A stretch of 64,000 bases of DNA from Polaromonas sp. 39-63-25 (GTDB lineage Bacteria; Pseudomonadota; Gammaproteobacteria; Burkholderiales; Burkholderiaceae_C), in the NCBI RefSeq assembly GCF_002278925.1, contig NZ_NCJH01000001.1, positions 124,001 through 188,000 of the forward strand, read 5' to 3'. The notes under the pieces are model-generated. The model saw only the letters and a program-made list of their open reading frames with translations. It was not told the origin of the DNA and made no database searches. Positions 17,180 through 26,575 of the stretch are shown one piece after another. Every line of letters starts with the position of its first letter. Position 1 is the first letter of the stretch. The translations under genes and the position numbers were made by a program.

Positions 17180-18214
17180 TCAGCCCTCCCGCTTGCCCAG
17201 CAGGCCGCGGGGCCTGAAGATCAGGATGAGCACCAGGAACAGGTAGGGAAGGATGGGCGCCACCTGCGACAGCGTGAGCTTGATGTAGGAGTTGTCAGCC
17301 ACGCCTGCGCTGAGCGGCAAGCCGATCTGTTGCGCCAGGGTCGCCAGCGAATAGTCGAAAGCCACGGCAAAGGTCTGGATGACGCCAATCAGCAAGGACG
17401 CCACGAACGCCCCCGACAGGGAGCCCATGCCGCCGACCACGACCACCACGAAGATGACGGAGCCCACGGTGGCGGCCATCGCCGGTTCCGTGAGAAAGGT
17501 GCTGCCGCCGATCACGCCCGCCAGACCCGCCAGGGCGGAGCCCGCGCCGAACACCATCATGAACACGCGGGGCACGTTATGGCCCAGGGACTCGACCGCT
17601 TCCGGATGTGTCAGCGCGGCCTGGATCACCATGCCGATGCGGGTGCGGGTCAGCAGCAGCCAGACGGAAGCCAGCATCACCAGTGCGACCAGCATCATGA
17701 AGCCCCGGGTGGCGGGAAACGGCGAGCAGACAATCCGCACGGCAGCATCGGCTGCGCTGCACATCTCCGCAGGCGCGGTACCCCAGATCAGGCTCAGGCC
17801 CTTGACGGAATCGTTGATCAGGGTGAAGACAGGCCCCTGAAGTACGGCGGGCGGGTGGAACTCGACGGCAATGCGGCCCCAGATCAGCTGCACCAGCTCG
17901 ACAATCACATAGGACAGGCCGAAGGTGATCAAGAGCTCGGGCACATGCCCGAACTTGTGCACCTTGCGCAAAAACTGGCGCTCAAACAATGCGCCCAGGG
18001 CACCGACCACGAGGGGGACGGCGACCAGCGCCGGCCAGAAGCCGACGAACTGGGCCACGGTGTAGCCCACATAGGCGCCCAGCATGTAAAAACTGGCGTG
18101 CGCAAAATTCAGGACGCCCATCATGCTGAAAATCAGCGTGAGCCCGGAACTGAGCATGAACAGCAAAAGCCCGTAGCTCAGCCCGTTCAGCATCGAGATG
18201 ATGAAAAACTCCAT
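17180..18214 (-). CDS. livH: Branched-chain-type ABC transporter permease LivH
   Basis: A 344-residue inner-membrane permease. It begins FFIISMLNGLSYGLLLFMLSSG, then MGVLNFAHASFYMLGAYVG, the LivH signature, with GMGSLSGAF near residue 260 and a C-terminal RPRGLLGKREG. It is longer than the usual 290-300 residues because of a periplasmic-type loop near residues 115-165 that contains two Cys. CAGGA precedes the ATG. It follows livK after an 82-bp gap that holds a hairpin. Confidence 0.92.
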   Translation of the reverse strand: MEFFIISMLNGLSYGLLLFMLSSGLTLIFSMMGVLNFAHASFYMLGAYVGYTVAQFVGFWPALVAVPLVVGALGALFERQFLRKVHKFGHVPELLITFGLSYVIVELVQLIWGRIAVEFHPPAVLQGPVFTLINDSVKGLSLIWGTAPAEMCSAADAAVRIVCSPFPATRGFMMLVALVMLASVWLLLTRTRIGMVIQAALTHPEAVESLGHNVPRVFMMVFGAGSALAGLAGVIGGSTFLTEPAMAATVGSVIFVVVVVGGMGSLSGAFVASLLIGVIQTFAVAFDYSLATLAQQIGLPLSAGVADNSYIKLTLSQVAPILPYLFLVLILIFRPRGLLGKREG

Positions 18215-18236
18215 TCCTGCCGACCTTCCTCAACGG

Positions 18237-18279
18237 TAAAAAATAAAAGAGCCCGATACGGCAGACCCGCTCGGGCTCT
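18237..18279 (-). terminator. Hairpin between livK and livH (attenuator-like terminator)
   Basis: On the minus strand AGAGCCCGA pairs with TCGGGCTCT (9-bp perfect stem, 14-nt loop) and is followed by TTTATTTTTTA. It has the form of a rho-independent terminator placed just after the binding-protein gene. In this family such a site commonly lets the binding protein be made in excess over the permeases. Confidence 0.75.
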
Positions 18280-18296
18280 GTTTCAAGCGCTTTTGA

Positions 18297-19529
18297 TTAC
18301 GGGCGCTTCATCTGGCAGCTGGTCGGCGTGCTTGAGACATAGTTGGGGTATTCCTTCAGCGGGGCCATCGTCATACCGGTCTTCTCGGGGCTGTAGGGGT
18401 ACTTGGCGTCTGCCTTTTGCCAGACCGACATGTACAGCGGTTGCTGCAACTGGTGGTCGGTCTTGCGCATTTCGACTTCACCGTTGAAGCTCTTGACCTT
18501 CAGGCCTTCCATCGCGGCGGCCACTTTCACCGGATCAGTGGATTTGGCCTTGGCCATGGCGGCGCCCAGCATCTCGAAGATACGGATGGTGGAGCCGGTG
18601 TAGAAGTCGTCGTTGTACTTGGCGTTGAACTCCTTCATCCACTTGTCCATCTGCCCACCCATGTTGTAGTGGTTGTAGGCGATCTGGTAGACGCGGCCGG
18701 CACCGTTGTTGCCCAGCGCGGTCGGGGTGCCCGTGACGCCGGCGTAGTAGGTGAAGAACTTGCCGGTGTAGCCGTTTTCATTGGCGGCCTTGATCAGCAG
18801 CGAGAGGTCGGAACCCCAGTTGCCGGTGATCACGGTGTCGGCGCCCGAAGCCTTGATCTTGGCGATGTAGGGTGCGAAGTCGCGCGTCTGTGCCAGCGGA
18901 TGCAGGTCTTCGCCCACGATCTGGATATCCGGACGCTTGCGCGCCAGGGATTCCTTGGCGTATTTGGCGACCTGGTGGCCGTGGGAGTAGTTCTGGTTCA
19001 GCAGGTAGACTTTTTTGATGTCTTTCTGGTCAGCCATGAAACTGGACATGGCTTCCATTTTCATCGACGTGTCGGCATCAAAGCGGAAGTGCCAGTAGCT
19101 GCACTTGCTGTTGGTCAGGTCCGGGTCCACGGCCGAGTCGTTGAGATAAAGCACTTCCTTGCCGGGATTGCGCTCATTGTGTTTGGTGACAGCATCCGTC
19201 AGGGCCATGGCGACCGAGGAACCGTTGCCCTGAATGATGTAGCGCGCGCCCTGGTCGATGGCGGCTTTCAGCGCGTTCAGGCTTTCTGCGGGGCTGAGCT
19301 TGTTGTCGATGGGCGTGACTTCGAACTTCACGCCGGCCGGGTTGCCGGCGCCGCTGAATTTTTCGGCAAAAAACTGGTAGCCCTTGATCTGGCTGACGCC
19401 CACCGGCCCGAGCAACCCGGTCAGCGGGTCAATCCTGACCATTTTGACGGTCTCGCCCTTTTGGGCGAAGGACACACCGGCAACCATCATCATGGCTGAC
19501 GCTGCAACAATTTTCATGGTCAATTTCAT
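18297..19529 (-). CDS. livK: Branched-chain-type ABC transporter substrate-binding protein
   Basis: A 410-residue periplasmic binding protein. I chose ATG 19529: AAGGAGACA lies upstream and a clear signal peptide follows (KLTMKIVAASAMMMVAGVSFA, cleavage after residue 22). The mature part has the type-1 periplasmic-binding fold (DPLTGLLGPVG, SPAESLNALKAAIDQGARYI, IVGEDLHPLAQTRDFAPYIA). It delivers the ligand to LivHM. Ligand identity is not evident. The adjacent acyl-CoA ligase suggests a carboxylic acid rather than an amino acid, which is inference. Confidence 0.93.
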   Translation of the reverse strand: MKLTMKIVAASAMMMVAGVSFAQKGETVKMVRIDPLTGLLGPVGVSQIKGYQFFAEKFSGAGNPAGVKFEVTPIDNKLSPAESLNALKAAIDQGARYIIQGNGSSVAMALTDAVTKHNERNPGKEVLYLNDSAVDPDLTNSKCSYWHFRFDADTSMKMEAMSSFMADQKDIKKVYLLNQNYSHGHQVAKYAKESLARKRPDIQIVGEDLHPLAQTRDFAPYIAKIKASGADTVITGNWGSDLSLLIKAANENGYTGKFFTYYAGVTGTPTALGNNGAGRVYQIAYNHYNMGGQMDKWMKEFNAKYNDDFYTGSTIRIFEMLGAAMAKAKSTDPVKVAAAMEGLKVKSFNGEVEMRKTDHQLQQPLYMSVWQKADAKYPYSPEKTGMTMAPLKEYPNYVSSTPTSCQMKRP

Positions 19530-19604
19530 CAAATGTCTCCTTGTTAACTGATACAGGCAGAGTACAAGTTTTTGTGCGCTGCAGCGTAGGGGATTGCCCG
19601 TAAA

Positions 19605-19697
19605 AACCGGCCTGGCTATCGCGCAGGTGACAAAGCGCCGCGGCAGAAAAATCCGGACATTCTGCAGCGCGGAATGAACCGCGCAGCCAGGCCGGTT
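19605..19697. repeat. 13-bp perfect inverted repeat with a 67-bp loop
   Basis: AACCGGCCTGGCT at 19605-19617 is matched exactly by AGCCAGGCCGGTT at 19685-19697, 22 bp after the stop of the ligase gene on the minus strand. The interior is GC-rich with smaller pairings. It may form a long stem in the ligase-livK mRNA or mark a mobile remnant. No T-run follows, so it is not a classic terminator. Confidence 0.6.
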
Positions 19698-19719
19698 GCC
19701 GGCCGCGGCAAGGTTGGCG

Positions 19720-21348
<1,629 letters not shown>

Positions 21349-21691
21349 GGTTTTGTTTCCTTTCTTGTCCGGTAAAAATTCTGCGCCGTTAGGCAACCTG
21401 GTAACCGCATGCATGGTAACGCCCGCGACGCGGATTCCGGCCCCACCAGCGCCTCAATCAGCACCTCGGCGACAGCGCAGGGAAGGTGTCTCGGTTTTTC
21501 TTGACGTGCATCACGGTCGGGCAGTTGCCGGGCTCGCCACGCGAATGGCCATGGCGCACTGTGCACCGCCGCGTCCGGTGCCGGCAAGAGATGTCGTTGC
21601 TCCGACAGTTTCTAGGTACAAACCCCATGACGCCCGGACATTCCCCTACCAACCAGGGGGGTGCCCCGCGGCTGCGCAGACAATCGCCCCC
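21349..21691. other. Divergent intergenic region, ligase / Crp-Fnr regulator
   Basis: 343 bp with no gene. It must hold the promoter of the leftward ligase-liv operon and that of the rightward regulator. A repeated GGTAAC half-site occurs twice (near 21400 and 21415). No FNR-type TTGAT-N4-ATCAA or CRP consensus is visible. The only clear promoter element is the -10-like box at 21679. Confidence 0.5.
21679..21684 (+). promoter_or_regulatory. -10-like GACAAT, 7 nt before the crp/fnr-type ATG
   Basis: GACAAT is followed by CGCCCCC and the ATG. A start site 6-7 nt downstream of the hexamer would fall on the ATG and give a leaderless mRNA. No ribosome-binding site is visible. The same arrangement recurs upstream of selO, ispZ, map and dapC. 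Confidence 0.45.
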
Positions 21692-22381
21692 ATGTCACTC
21701 GAAGAAGCCGTTTTCCCGCACCACCGCTTTCTGCGCGGCCAGCCGTGGTTTGCCGCGCTGCCCGCCGACACCCAGACCCGCCTGCTGGAGCGCACCCTCA
21801 CGATGTCGGGCCGCAAAGGCGAGGTCATGCTGGCGGCGGGGTCGCCGGTCAAGGGCTGGTACGCCGTGCTGTCAGGGCTGGTCAAGCTGCAAAGCACCTC
21901 CTGCGCCGGTCGGGTGTCGGCTTTTCTCGGGGTGCCGGACGGCGAATGGTTTGGCGAGGGCTCGGTCCTGAAAACCGAGCCGCGCCGGTATGACGTGATT
22001 GCCCTGCGCGACACCCTGCTGCTGTGCCTGCCGCGCGCCCAGTTTGATGACTTGCTGGCCCACAGCCTGCCCTTCAACCACTTTCTGGTGGCGCACCTGA
22101 ACCGGCGCCTGGGCCAGGCCATGACCCTCATCGAGGCGGAGCGCCTGCGCTCCCCGGAGCAACGTGTGGCCCTGTACCTGACCCGGGTGTTCTGGCAGGG
22201 CCGGCGCCGGCTGGTACTGTCGCAGGAAGAACTCGGCCACCTGGCCGGGCTGTCGCGGCAGACGGTCAACCGCGCCCTCAAGACGCTGGAGCAGGAAGGC
22301 CTGGTGTCGCTGGAGTTTGGCCGTGTCGCCATGCTCGACGAACAGGCCCTGGCCGCATACGCTGTCCGGACCGAGGGATAA
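21692..22381 (+). CDS. Crp/Fnr-family transcriptional regulator
   Basis: A 229-residue regulator. The N-terminal cyclic-nucleotide-binding-type beta-roll spans about residues 15-130 (KGWYAVLSGLVKL, GEWFGEGSVL). The C-terminal winged helix has LSQEELGHLAGLSRQTVNRA and LKTLEQEGLV. There is no N-terminal Cys cluster, so it is not a classic oxygen-sensing FNR. ATG 21692 was chosen by homology; no Shine-Dalgarno is apparent. Being divergent from the acyl-CoA ligase it may control that operon. The effector is unknown. Confidence 0.88.
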   Translation: MSLEEAVFPHHRFLRGQPWFAALPADTQTRLLERTLTMSGRKGEVMLAAGSPVKGWYAVLSGLVKLQSTSCAGRVSAFLGVPDGEWFGEGSVLKTEPRRYDVIALRDTLLLCLPRAQFDDLLAHSLPFNHFLVAHLNRRLGQAMTLIEAERLRSPEQRVALYLTRVFWQGRRRLVLSQEELGHLAGLSRQTVNRALKTLEQEGLVSLEFGRVAMLDEQALAAYAVRTEG

Positions 22382-22477
22382 GGCCCCCACGCTTGTCACT
22401 TCGCGTACTGCGCTGCCCCCCGAGGGGGCCGCTGTGCCTGCGGCCCGGCGAAGCCGGTTCCGCGGCCCCGGCTGGTC
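22382..22477 (+). repeat. Repeat A, short form, directly after the crp/fnr-type stop
   Basis: Begins GGCCCCCACGCTTGTCACTT immediately after the TAA and carries two strong hairpins: CCCCCCGAGGGGG, and GGCCCGGCGAAGCCGG followed by TTCCGCGGCC. Other copies are at 24516, 43051, 49190 and 56456, with a fragment at 15870. It could act as a transcription terminator or mRNA 3' stabiliser. Confidence 0.75.
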
Positions 22478-22505
22478 GGGATCGAAGTCCACGTTCGCGC
22501 AATTC

Positions 22506-22530
22506 CGCTCGTCCTGAGCTTGTCGAAGGA
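22506..22530 (+). repeat. 25-bp interspersed repeat B, intergenic copy
   Basis: Reads CGCTCGTCCTGAGCTTGTCG followed by AAGGA, the inverse orientation of the copies at 9501 and 15835. It lies in the gap before selO. Confidence 0.7.
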
Positions 22531-22580
22531 TGCCCCGACGCGCCTTTAACCCCACCGGCACGGGGCTGCTTGTGCCATAG

Positions 22581-22586
22581 GACAAT
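22581..22586 (+). promoter_or_regulatory. -10-like GACAAT, 6 nt before the selO ATG
   Basis: GACAAT is followed by GACCGC and the ATG, with no Shine-Dalgarno sequence. A transcript started at the normal distance would begin at the ATG. Confidence 0.45.
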
Positions 22587-22592
22587 GACCGC

Positions 22593-24071
22593 ATGAACTC
22601 TGTCATCGGCGAGCCGCTTGCGGCGATCCCAGGCCTGAAATGGGCCAACCGCTTTGCCCGGCTGGGCACGGATTTTTATACCGACCGCCTTCCCAGCCCC
22701 CTGCCCGCACCTTATTGGGTCGGCCGCAACCAGGCCTTGGCCCGCGAGCTGGGTCTGGACGAGGCCTGGTTTGAATCGCAGGAAGCGCTGGCGCTGTTCA
22801 CCGGCAACCAGGTGGCCGCGGGCTCGCAGCCTCTGGCCAGTGTCTACAGTGGCCACCAGTTCGGCCAGTGGGCCGGCCAGCTTGGTGATGGCCGGGCCAT
22901 CCTGCTGGGCGAGATTTCCACCCCCGACGGACCGCAGGAAGTGCAGCTCAAGGGCGCCGGCATGACGCCCTACTCCCGCATGGGGGATGGCCGCGCCGTG
23001 CTGCGCAGCTCGATCCGCGAATATCTCTGTTCGGAGGCCATGCACGGCCTGGGCATCCCGACCACACGCGCCCTGTGTGTCACCGGGTCTGACGCCAGGG
23101 TCCGCCGCGAAGAGATCGAAACGGCGGCCGTGGTGACACGCACCTCGCCGAGTTTCATCCGCTTCGGACACTTCGAGCATTTCAGCTACAGCGACCAACA
23201 CGGGCAGCTCAAGGTGCTGGCCGATTTTGTGATCGACCACTTTTACCCGGCCTGCCGCGAGAGCGCCCAGCCTTATGCCGCCCTGCTGCAGGCCGTCAGC
23301 GAACGCACGGCCCACCTGATGGCGGCGTGGCAAGCCACCGGCTTTTGCCACGGCGTGATGAACACCGACAACATGAGCATCCTGGGACTGACCGTCGACT
23401 ATGGTCCTTTCCAGTTTCTCGATGCGTTTGACCCCGGCCACGTCTGCAACCACTCGGACACCCAGGGCCGCTACGCCTACAACAAGCAGCCCAACATCGC
23501 CTACTGGAACCTGTTTTGCCTGGGGCAGGCCCTGCTGCCGCTGATCGAGGCGCAGGGCCAGGCGCTGGCCGCGCTGGAGTCCTACAAGACCGTTTTCCCC
23601 GAGGCGCTGGAGGCCCGCATGCGCGCTAAGCTGGGCCTGGCGGATGCCCGCCCGCAAGACAAGGCCCTGATCGAAAACGCCTTCAAACTGCTGGCCGCGG
23701 ACAAGGTGGACTACACCATCTTCTGGCGCCGCCTGTGCCGTTTCGGCACGCCGCAGGGGCGTGAAGCGGTGCGCGACCTGTTTCTGGACCGGCCCGCCTT
23801 CGATGCCTGGGCGCTACAGTATTCAGAGCGCCTTGCGCACGCCGATATTGGGCTGGTGGCCGATTTGATGCTTAAAAGCAATCCGAAGTACGTGTTGCGC
23901 AACCATCTGGGCGAACAGGCGATCCAGGCTGCGAAACTAAAAGATTTTTCCGGGGTCAACACCTTGCTGACCCTGCTGCAGGCCCCATTTGACGAACATC
24001 CCGGCCACGACAGCCATGCCGGTTTTCCGCCCGACTGGGCGGCCTCCATCGAAATCAGCTGCAGTTCGTAA
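22593..24071 (+). CDS. selO: SelO / YdiU protein adenylyltransferase
   Basis: A 492-residue pseudokinase-fold enzyme that transfers AMP from ATP to Ser, Thr or Tyr of proteins. Recognisable stretches are [20 protein letters not shown] (about residues 81-100), [20 protein letters not shown], the [13 protein letters not shown] catalytic loop and the metal-binding DYGPFQFLD. It ends SCSS like E. coli YdiU (478 residues), so there is no selenocysteine at the C-terminus. In E. coli, SelO links to redox homeostasis and S-glutathionylation. The next gene is msrB, 33 bp downstream. Confidence 0.93.
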   Translation: MNSVIGEPLAAIPGLKWANRFARLGTDFYTDRLPSPLPAPYWVGRNQALARELGLDEAWFESQEALALFTGNQVAAGSQPLASVYSGHQFGQWAGQLGDGRAILLGEISTPDGPQEVQLKGAGMTPYSRMGDGRAVLRSSIREYLCSEAMHGLGIPTTRALCVTGSDARVRREEIETAAVVTRTSPSFIRFGHFEHFSYSDQHGQLKVLADFVIDHFYPACRESAQPYAALLQAVSERTAHLMAAWQATGFCHGVMNTDNMSILGLTVDYGPFQFLDAFDPGHVCNHSDTQGRYAYNKQPNIAYWNLFCLGQALLPLIEAQGQALAALESYKTVFPEALEARMRAKLGLADARPQDKALIENAFKLLAADKVDYTIFWRRLCRFGTPQGREAVRDLFLDRPAFDAWALQYSERLAHADIGLVADLMLKSNPKYVLRNHLGEQAIQAAKLKDFSGVNTLLTLLQAPFDEHPGHDSHAGFPPDWAASIEISCSS

Positions 24072-24104
24072 GCAGGATTAAAGATCGTCTCGAAAGGTAG
24101 AACC

Positions 24105-24515
24105 ATGCCCCCGAAAATCCAGAAAACAGATGCCGAGTGGAAAGCCCTGCTCGCCGAGAAGGGCGCCGAGCCCGGTGCTTTCGATGTGACCCGCCACGCG
24201 GCCACCGAACGCGCCTTCACCGGCAAGTACGACAAGACCTTTGATCCGGGCACCTACCGCTGCATCTGCTGCGACGCCGAACTGTTCGACGCCTCGACCA
24301 AGTTTGACGCGGGCTGCGGCTGGCCCAGCTTTTCACAGGAAGTCAAAGAAGGCGCGATCGAAGAACATGTGGACCGCGCCTACGGCATGACACGCACCGA
24401 AACAGTCTGCGCCAATTGCGGTGCCCACCTGGGCCATGTGTTCCCGGACGGTCCCACACCCACCGGCCTGCGCTACTGCATGAATTCCGCCTCGCTTGAT
24501 TTTCAGAAAAAGTGA
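24105..24515 (+). CDS. msrB: Peptide-methionine (R)-S-oxide reductase MsrB
   Basis: A 136-residue reductase of the R epimer of methionine sulfoxide. Zinc-binding pairs are C53/C56 and C102/C105. The catalytic C125 is in LRYCMNSAS, and C71 in CGWPSF is a likely resolving Cys. GHVFPDGP and [10 protein letters not shown] are diagnostic. The length is normal for a single-domain MsrB. GAAAGG precedes the ATG. Proximity to selO and bolA suggests a redox-stress group. Confidence 0.95.
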   Translation: MPPKIQKTDAEWKALLAEKGAEPGAFDVTRHAATERAFTGKYDKTFDPGTYRCICCDAELFDASTKFDAGCGWPSFSQEVKEGAIEEHVDRAYGMTRTETVCANCGAHLGHVFPDGPTPTGLRYCMNSASLDFQKK

Positions 24516-24694
24516 CAAAGCCCCCACGCTTGTCGCTGCGCGTACTGCGCGAGGCCTTGCAGGCCGCGGCTCGCGAGACGCTTCGCCTCTGTCGCCTGTC
24601 CAAAGCTGCCCAAGCAGCTTTGGAGCCGCAGGCTCCAGCCCCTCGGGGGCGCTGCGCCTGCGGCCCGGCGAAGCCGGTTCCGCGGCCCCTGCTT
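24516..24694 (+). repeat. Repeat A, long form, after msrB
   Basis: Starts 5 nt after the msrB TGA with GCCCCCACGCTTGTCGCT. It contains an extra internal stretch of about 85 bp (AGGCCTTGCAGGCCGCGGCT, then CCAAAGCTGCCCAAGCAGCTT with a perfect AAGCTGC/GCAGCTT stem) before ending like the short copies (GGCCCGGCGAAGCCGGTTCC). It fills most of the msrB-ispZ gap. Confidence 0.75.
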
Positions 24695-24717
24695 GAAAAG
24701 AACGGGGCGTTGCCCCT

Positions 24718-24723
24718 GATAAT
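24718..24723 (+). promoter_or_regulatory. -10-like GATAAT, 6 nt before the ispZ ATG
   Basis: GATAAT is followed by CTGCCC and the ATG. A TTGAAA at about 24693-24698 could be the -35, though the 19-bp spacer is long. No Shine-Dalgarno is visible. Confidence 0.5.
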
Positions 24724-24729
24724 CTGCCC

Positions 24730-25350
24730 ATGAAAATTCTGTTCGATTTCCTGCCCATTCTTCTTTTCTTCGGCATGTTCAAGTACGCCGAGGCCAACAC
24801 CGCCTGGTCGGCCCAGACGGCGACCGACTGGCTTGGCTTCATGGTCTCCGGCGGCGTGGTGGGCACCGCCGAGGCGCCGGTGCTGCTGGCCACCGTGGTG
24901 GTGATCCTGGCCACCCTGGCACAAATCCTCTGGCTGGTGGCGCGTGGCCGCAAGATAGACACCATGCTCTGGGTCAGCCTGGCTCTGGTGACCCTGCTCG
25001 GCGGTGCCACGATCTATTTCCACAGCGAAAGCTTCATCAAGTGGAAACCTACGGTGCTCTACTGGGTCATGGGCGGCGCGCTGCTGGTCGGGCAGCTGGT
25101 GTTCGGCAAAAACGGCATCCAGTCGCTGATGGGCGCGCAGATGACGCTGCCCGACGCCATCTGGCGCAAGGTCAACTACAGCTGGATCGCGTTTTTCGCG
25201 GTCATGGGTGTGCTCAACCTGTGGGTGGCGTTCAACTTCCCCACGGCCACCTGGGTCAACTTCAAGCTGTTCGGCGGCATGGGCCTGATGCTGGTTTTTG
25301 TGCTGGCACAGGCGGTTTTCCTGAACAAACACGTCAAGACCGAGCCATGA
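24730..25350 (+). CDS. ispZ: Septation protein A / inner-membrane protein YciB
   Basis: A 206-residue membrane protein of the IspZ/YciB family. It begins MKILFDFLPILLFFGMFKYA and has five or six predicted transmembrane helices. WRKVNYSWIAFFAVMGVLNLWVAF is the family's C-terminal signature. In enterics YciB works in cell-envelope integrity and septation. It overlaps the start of bolA (the ATG of bolA lies in the ATGATG that includes the ispZ stop), so the pair is translationally coupled. Confidence 0.93.
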   Translation: MKILFDFLPILLFFGMFKYAEANTAWSAQTATDWLGFMVSGGVVGTAEAPVLLATVVVILATLAQILWLVARGRKIDTMLWVSLALVTLLGGATIYFHSESFIKWKPTVLYWVMGGALLVGQLVFGKNGIQSLMGAQMTLPDAIWRKVNYSWIAFFAVMGVLNLWVAFNFPTATWVNFKLFGGMGLMLVFVLAQAVFLNKHVKTEP

Positions 25351-25652
25351 TGCCCTCCACCCCATCTACCCCCTCCACCGCCCTGCCCGTACATGCGGCC
25401 TGGCTTGAGGAGCAGTTGCGCGAGCGCCTGAGCCCGAGCCTGCTGGAAGTGATCGACGAAAGCGCGGCGCATGCCGGCCACGCCGGCGCCAATGCCCAAG
25501 GCTTCGGCAGCCACTTTCGCGTGCGGATTGCGAGCCCGGCGTTTGCCGGGAAAAGCCGCGTGGCCTGCCACCGGCTTGTGTATGATGCACTGCAAAATTC
25601 CATAGACCAGGGCCTGCATGCACTGGCCATTGAAATCATTAAACCGCCCTGA
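25347..25652 (+). CDS. bolA: BolA-family protein
   Basis: A 101-residue protein with the BolA fold: LLEVIDESAAHAGHAGAN, then GFGSHFRVRIASPAFAGKSRVACHRLVYDAL, the conserved stretch with the invariant His (CHR) and a second His upstream that can help bind a [2Fe-2S] cluster with a monothiol glutaredoxin. Two adjacent ATGs (25347 and 25350) are possible starts. It overlaps ispZ. Known roles are iron-sulfur trafficking and stress morphology. Confidence 0.9.
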   Translation: MMPSTPSTPSTALPVHAAWLEEQLRERLSPSLLEVIDESAAHAGHAGANAQGFGSHFRVRIASPAFAGKSRVACHRLVYDALQNSIDQGLHALAIEIIKPP

Positions 25653-25711
25653 TTTGGGCACCCCGGAAACGGGGCCGCTTTCTACCCCTCCAAAGAGTCC
25701 CCAAGGAAACC

Positions 25712-26497
25712 ATGAAAAAGCATCTTTTACTGGCAAGCGCGCTGACCGGCCTGATGGCTGTGGGCGCATCGGGTGCATTTGCCCAGAACATTGCCATCGT
25801 CAACGGCAAGGCCGTGCCCAAGGCCCGCGTGGACGCGCTGGCGCAGCAACTGGCGCGCTCCGGCCGTCCGGTGACGCCCGAAATGCAGGGCCAGATCAAG
25901 GAAGAAGTCATTGCCCGCGAAGTGTTCATGCAGGAAGCCGAAAAACTCGGCCTGTCGGCCAGCGACGACTTCAAGGCGCAGATGGAACTGGCCCGCCAGG
26001 CCATCCTGATCCGCGAGCTGTTCGCCGATTTCCAGAAAAAAAACCCGGTGACCGATGCCGACCTCAAGGGCGAGTACGACAAGTTCGTCGCAGCCAACGG
26101 CGGCAAGGAATACAAGGCGCGCCACATCCTGGTGGAAAAGGAAGACGAAGCCAAGACCATCATCGCCAGCCTGAAAAAAGGCGGCAAGTTTGAAGACATC
26201 GCCAAGAAGTCTTCCAAAGACGCCGGCTCCGGCGCCAACGGCGGCGACCTGGACTGGGCCAACCCGAGCAGCTATGTGCCCGAGTTTGCCGAGGCCATGA
26301 CCAAGATGAACAAGGGCCAGCTGACGGACGTGCCGGTGAAAACCCAGTTCGGTTACCACGTCATCCGCGTGGACGACATCCGCACCGCCCAGCTGCCACC
26401 GTTTGAAGAACTCAAGCCGCAGATCGCCCAGCAGATGCAACAGCAAAAACTCGCAGCCTTCCAGCAAGGCCTGCGCGATAAGGCCAAGGTCGAGTGA
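25712..26497 (+). CDS. Periplasmic parvulin-type peptidyl-prolyl isomerase
   Basis: A 261-residue exported foldase. The signal peptide is KKHLLLASALTGLMAVGASG with cleavage near AFA-QN (residue 24). A SurA/PrsA-like N-region contains KEEVIAREVFMQEAEKLGL. The parvulin domain, about residues 130-225, has ARHILVEKEDEAKTII, GGDLDWANPSSYVPEFAEAM and FGYHVIRVDDIR. It probably helps outer-membrane or secreted proteins fold. AAGGAAACC precedes the ATG. A hairpin terminator follows 34 bp downstream. Confidence 0.92.
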   Translation: MKKHLLLASALTGLMAVGASGAFAQNIAIVNGKAVPKARVDALAQQLARSGRPVTPEMQGQIKEEVIAREVFMQEAEKLGLSASDDFKAQMELARQAILIRELFADFQKKNPVTDADLKGEYDKFVAANGGKEYKARHILVEKEDEAKTIIASLKKGGKFEDIAKKSSKDAGSGANGGDLDWANPSSYVPEFAEAMTKMNKGQLTDVPVKTQFGYHVIRVDDIRTAQLPPFEELKPQIAQQMQQQKLAAFQQGLRDKAKVE

Positions 26498-26531
26498 TCA
26501 CCGGGGCAGGCTCAAGCGCCTGCCAACCTTG

Positions 26532-26560
26532 AAAAAAAAGCGGCTCGAGGGCCGCTTTTT
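26532..26560. terminator. Bidirectional rho-independent terminator
   Basis: An AAAAGCGGC/GCCGCTTTT stem (26537-26559) around a TCGAGG loop, with an A-run on the left and a T-run on the right. It therefore works in both directions and serves the convergent isomerase (plus) and catalase (minus) genes. Confidence 0.9.
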
Positions 26561-26575
26561 ACATCTGCCCGGGGC

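Noticed and set aside
21349-21691. FNR/CRP binding site in the divergent promoter region
   Set aside because: No TTGAT-N4-ATCAA or TGTGA-N6-TCACA match. Only two GGTAAC half-sites were found, too weak to call.
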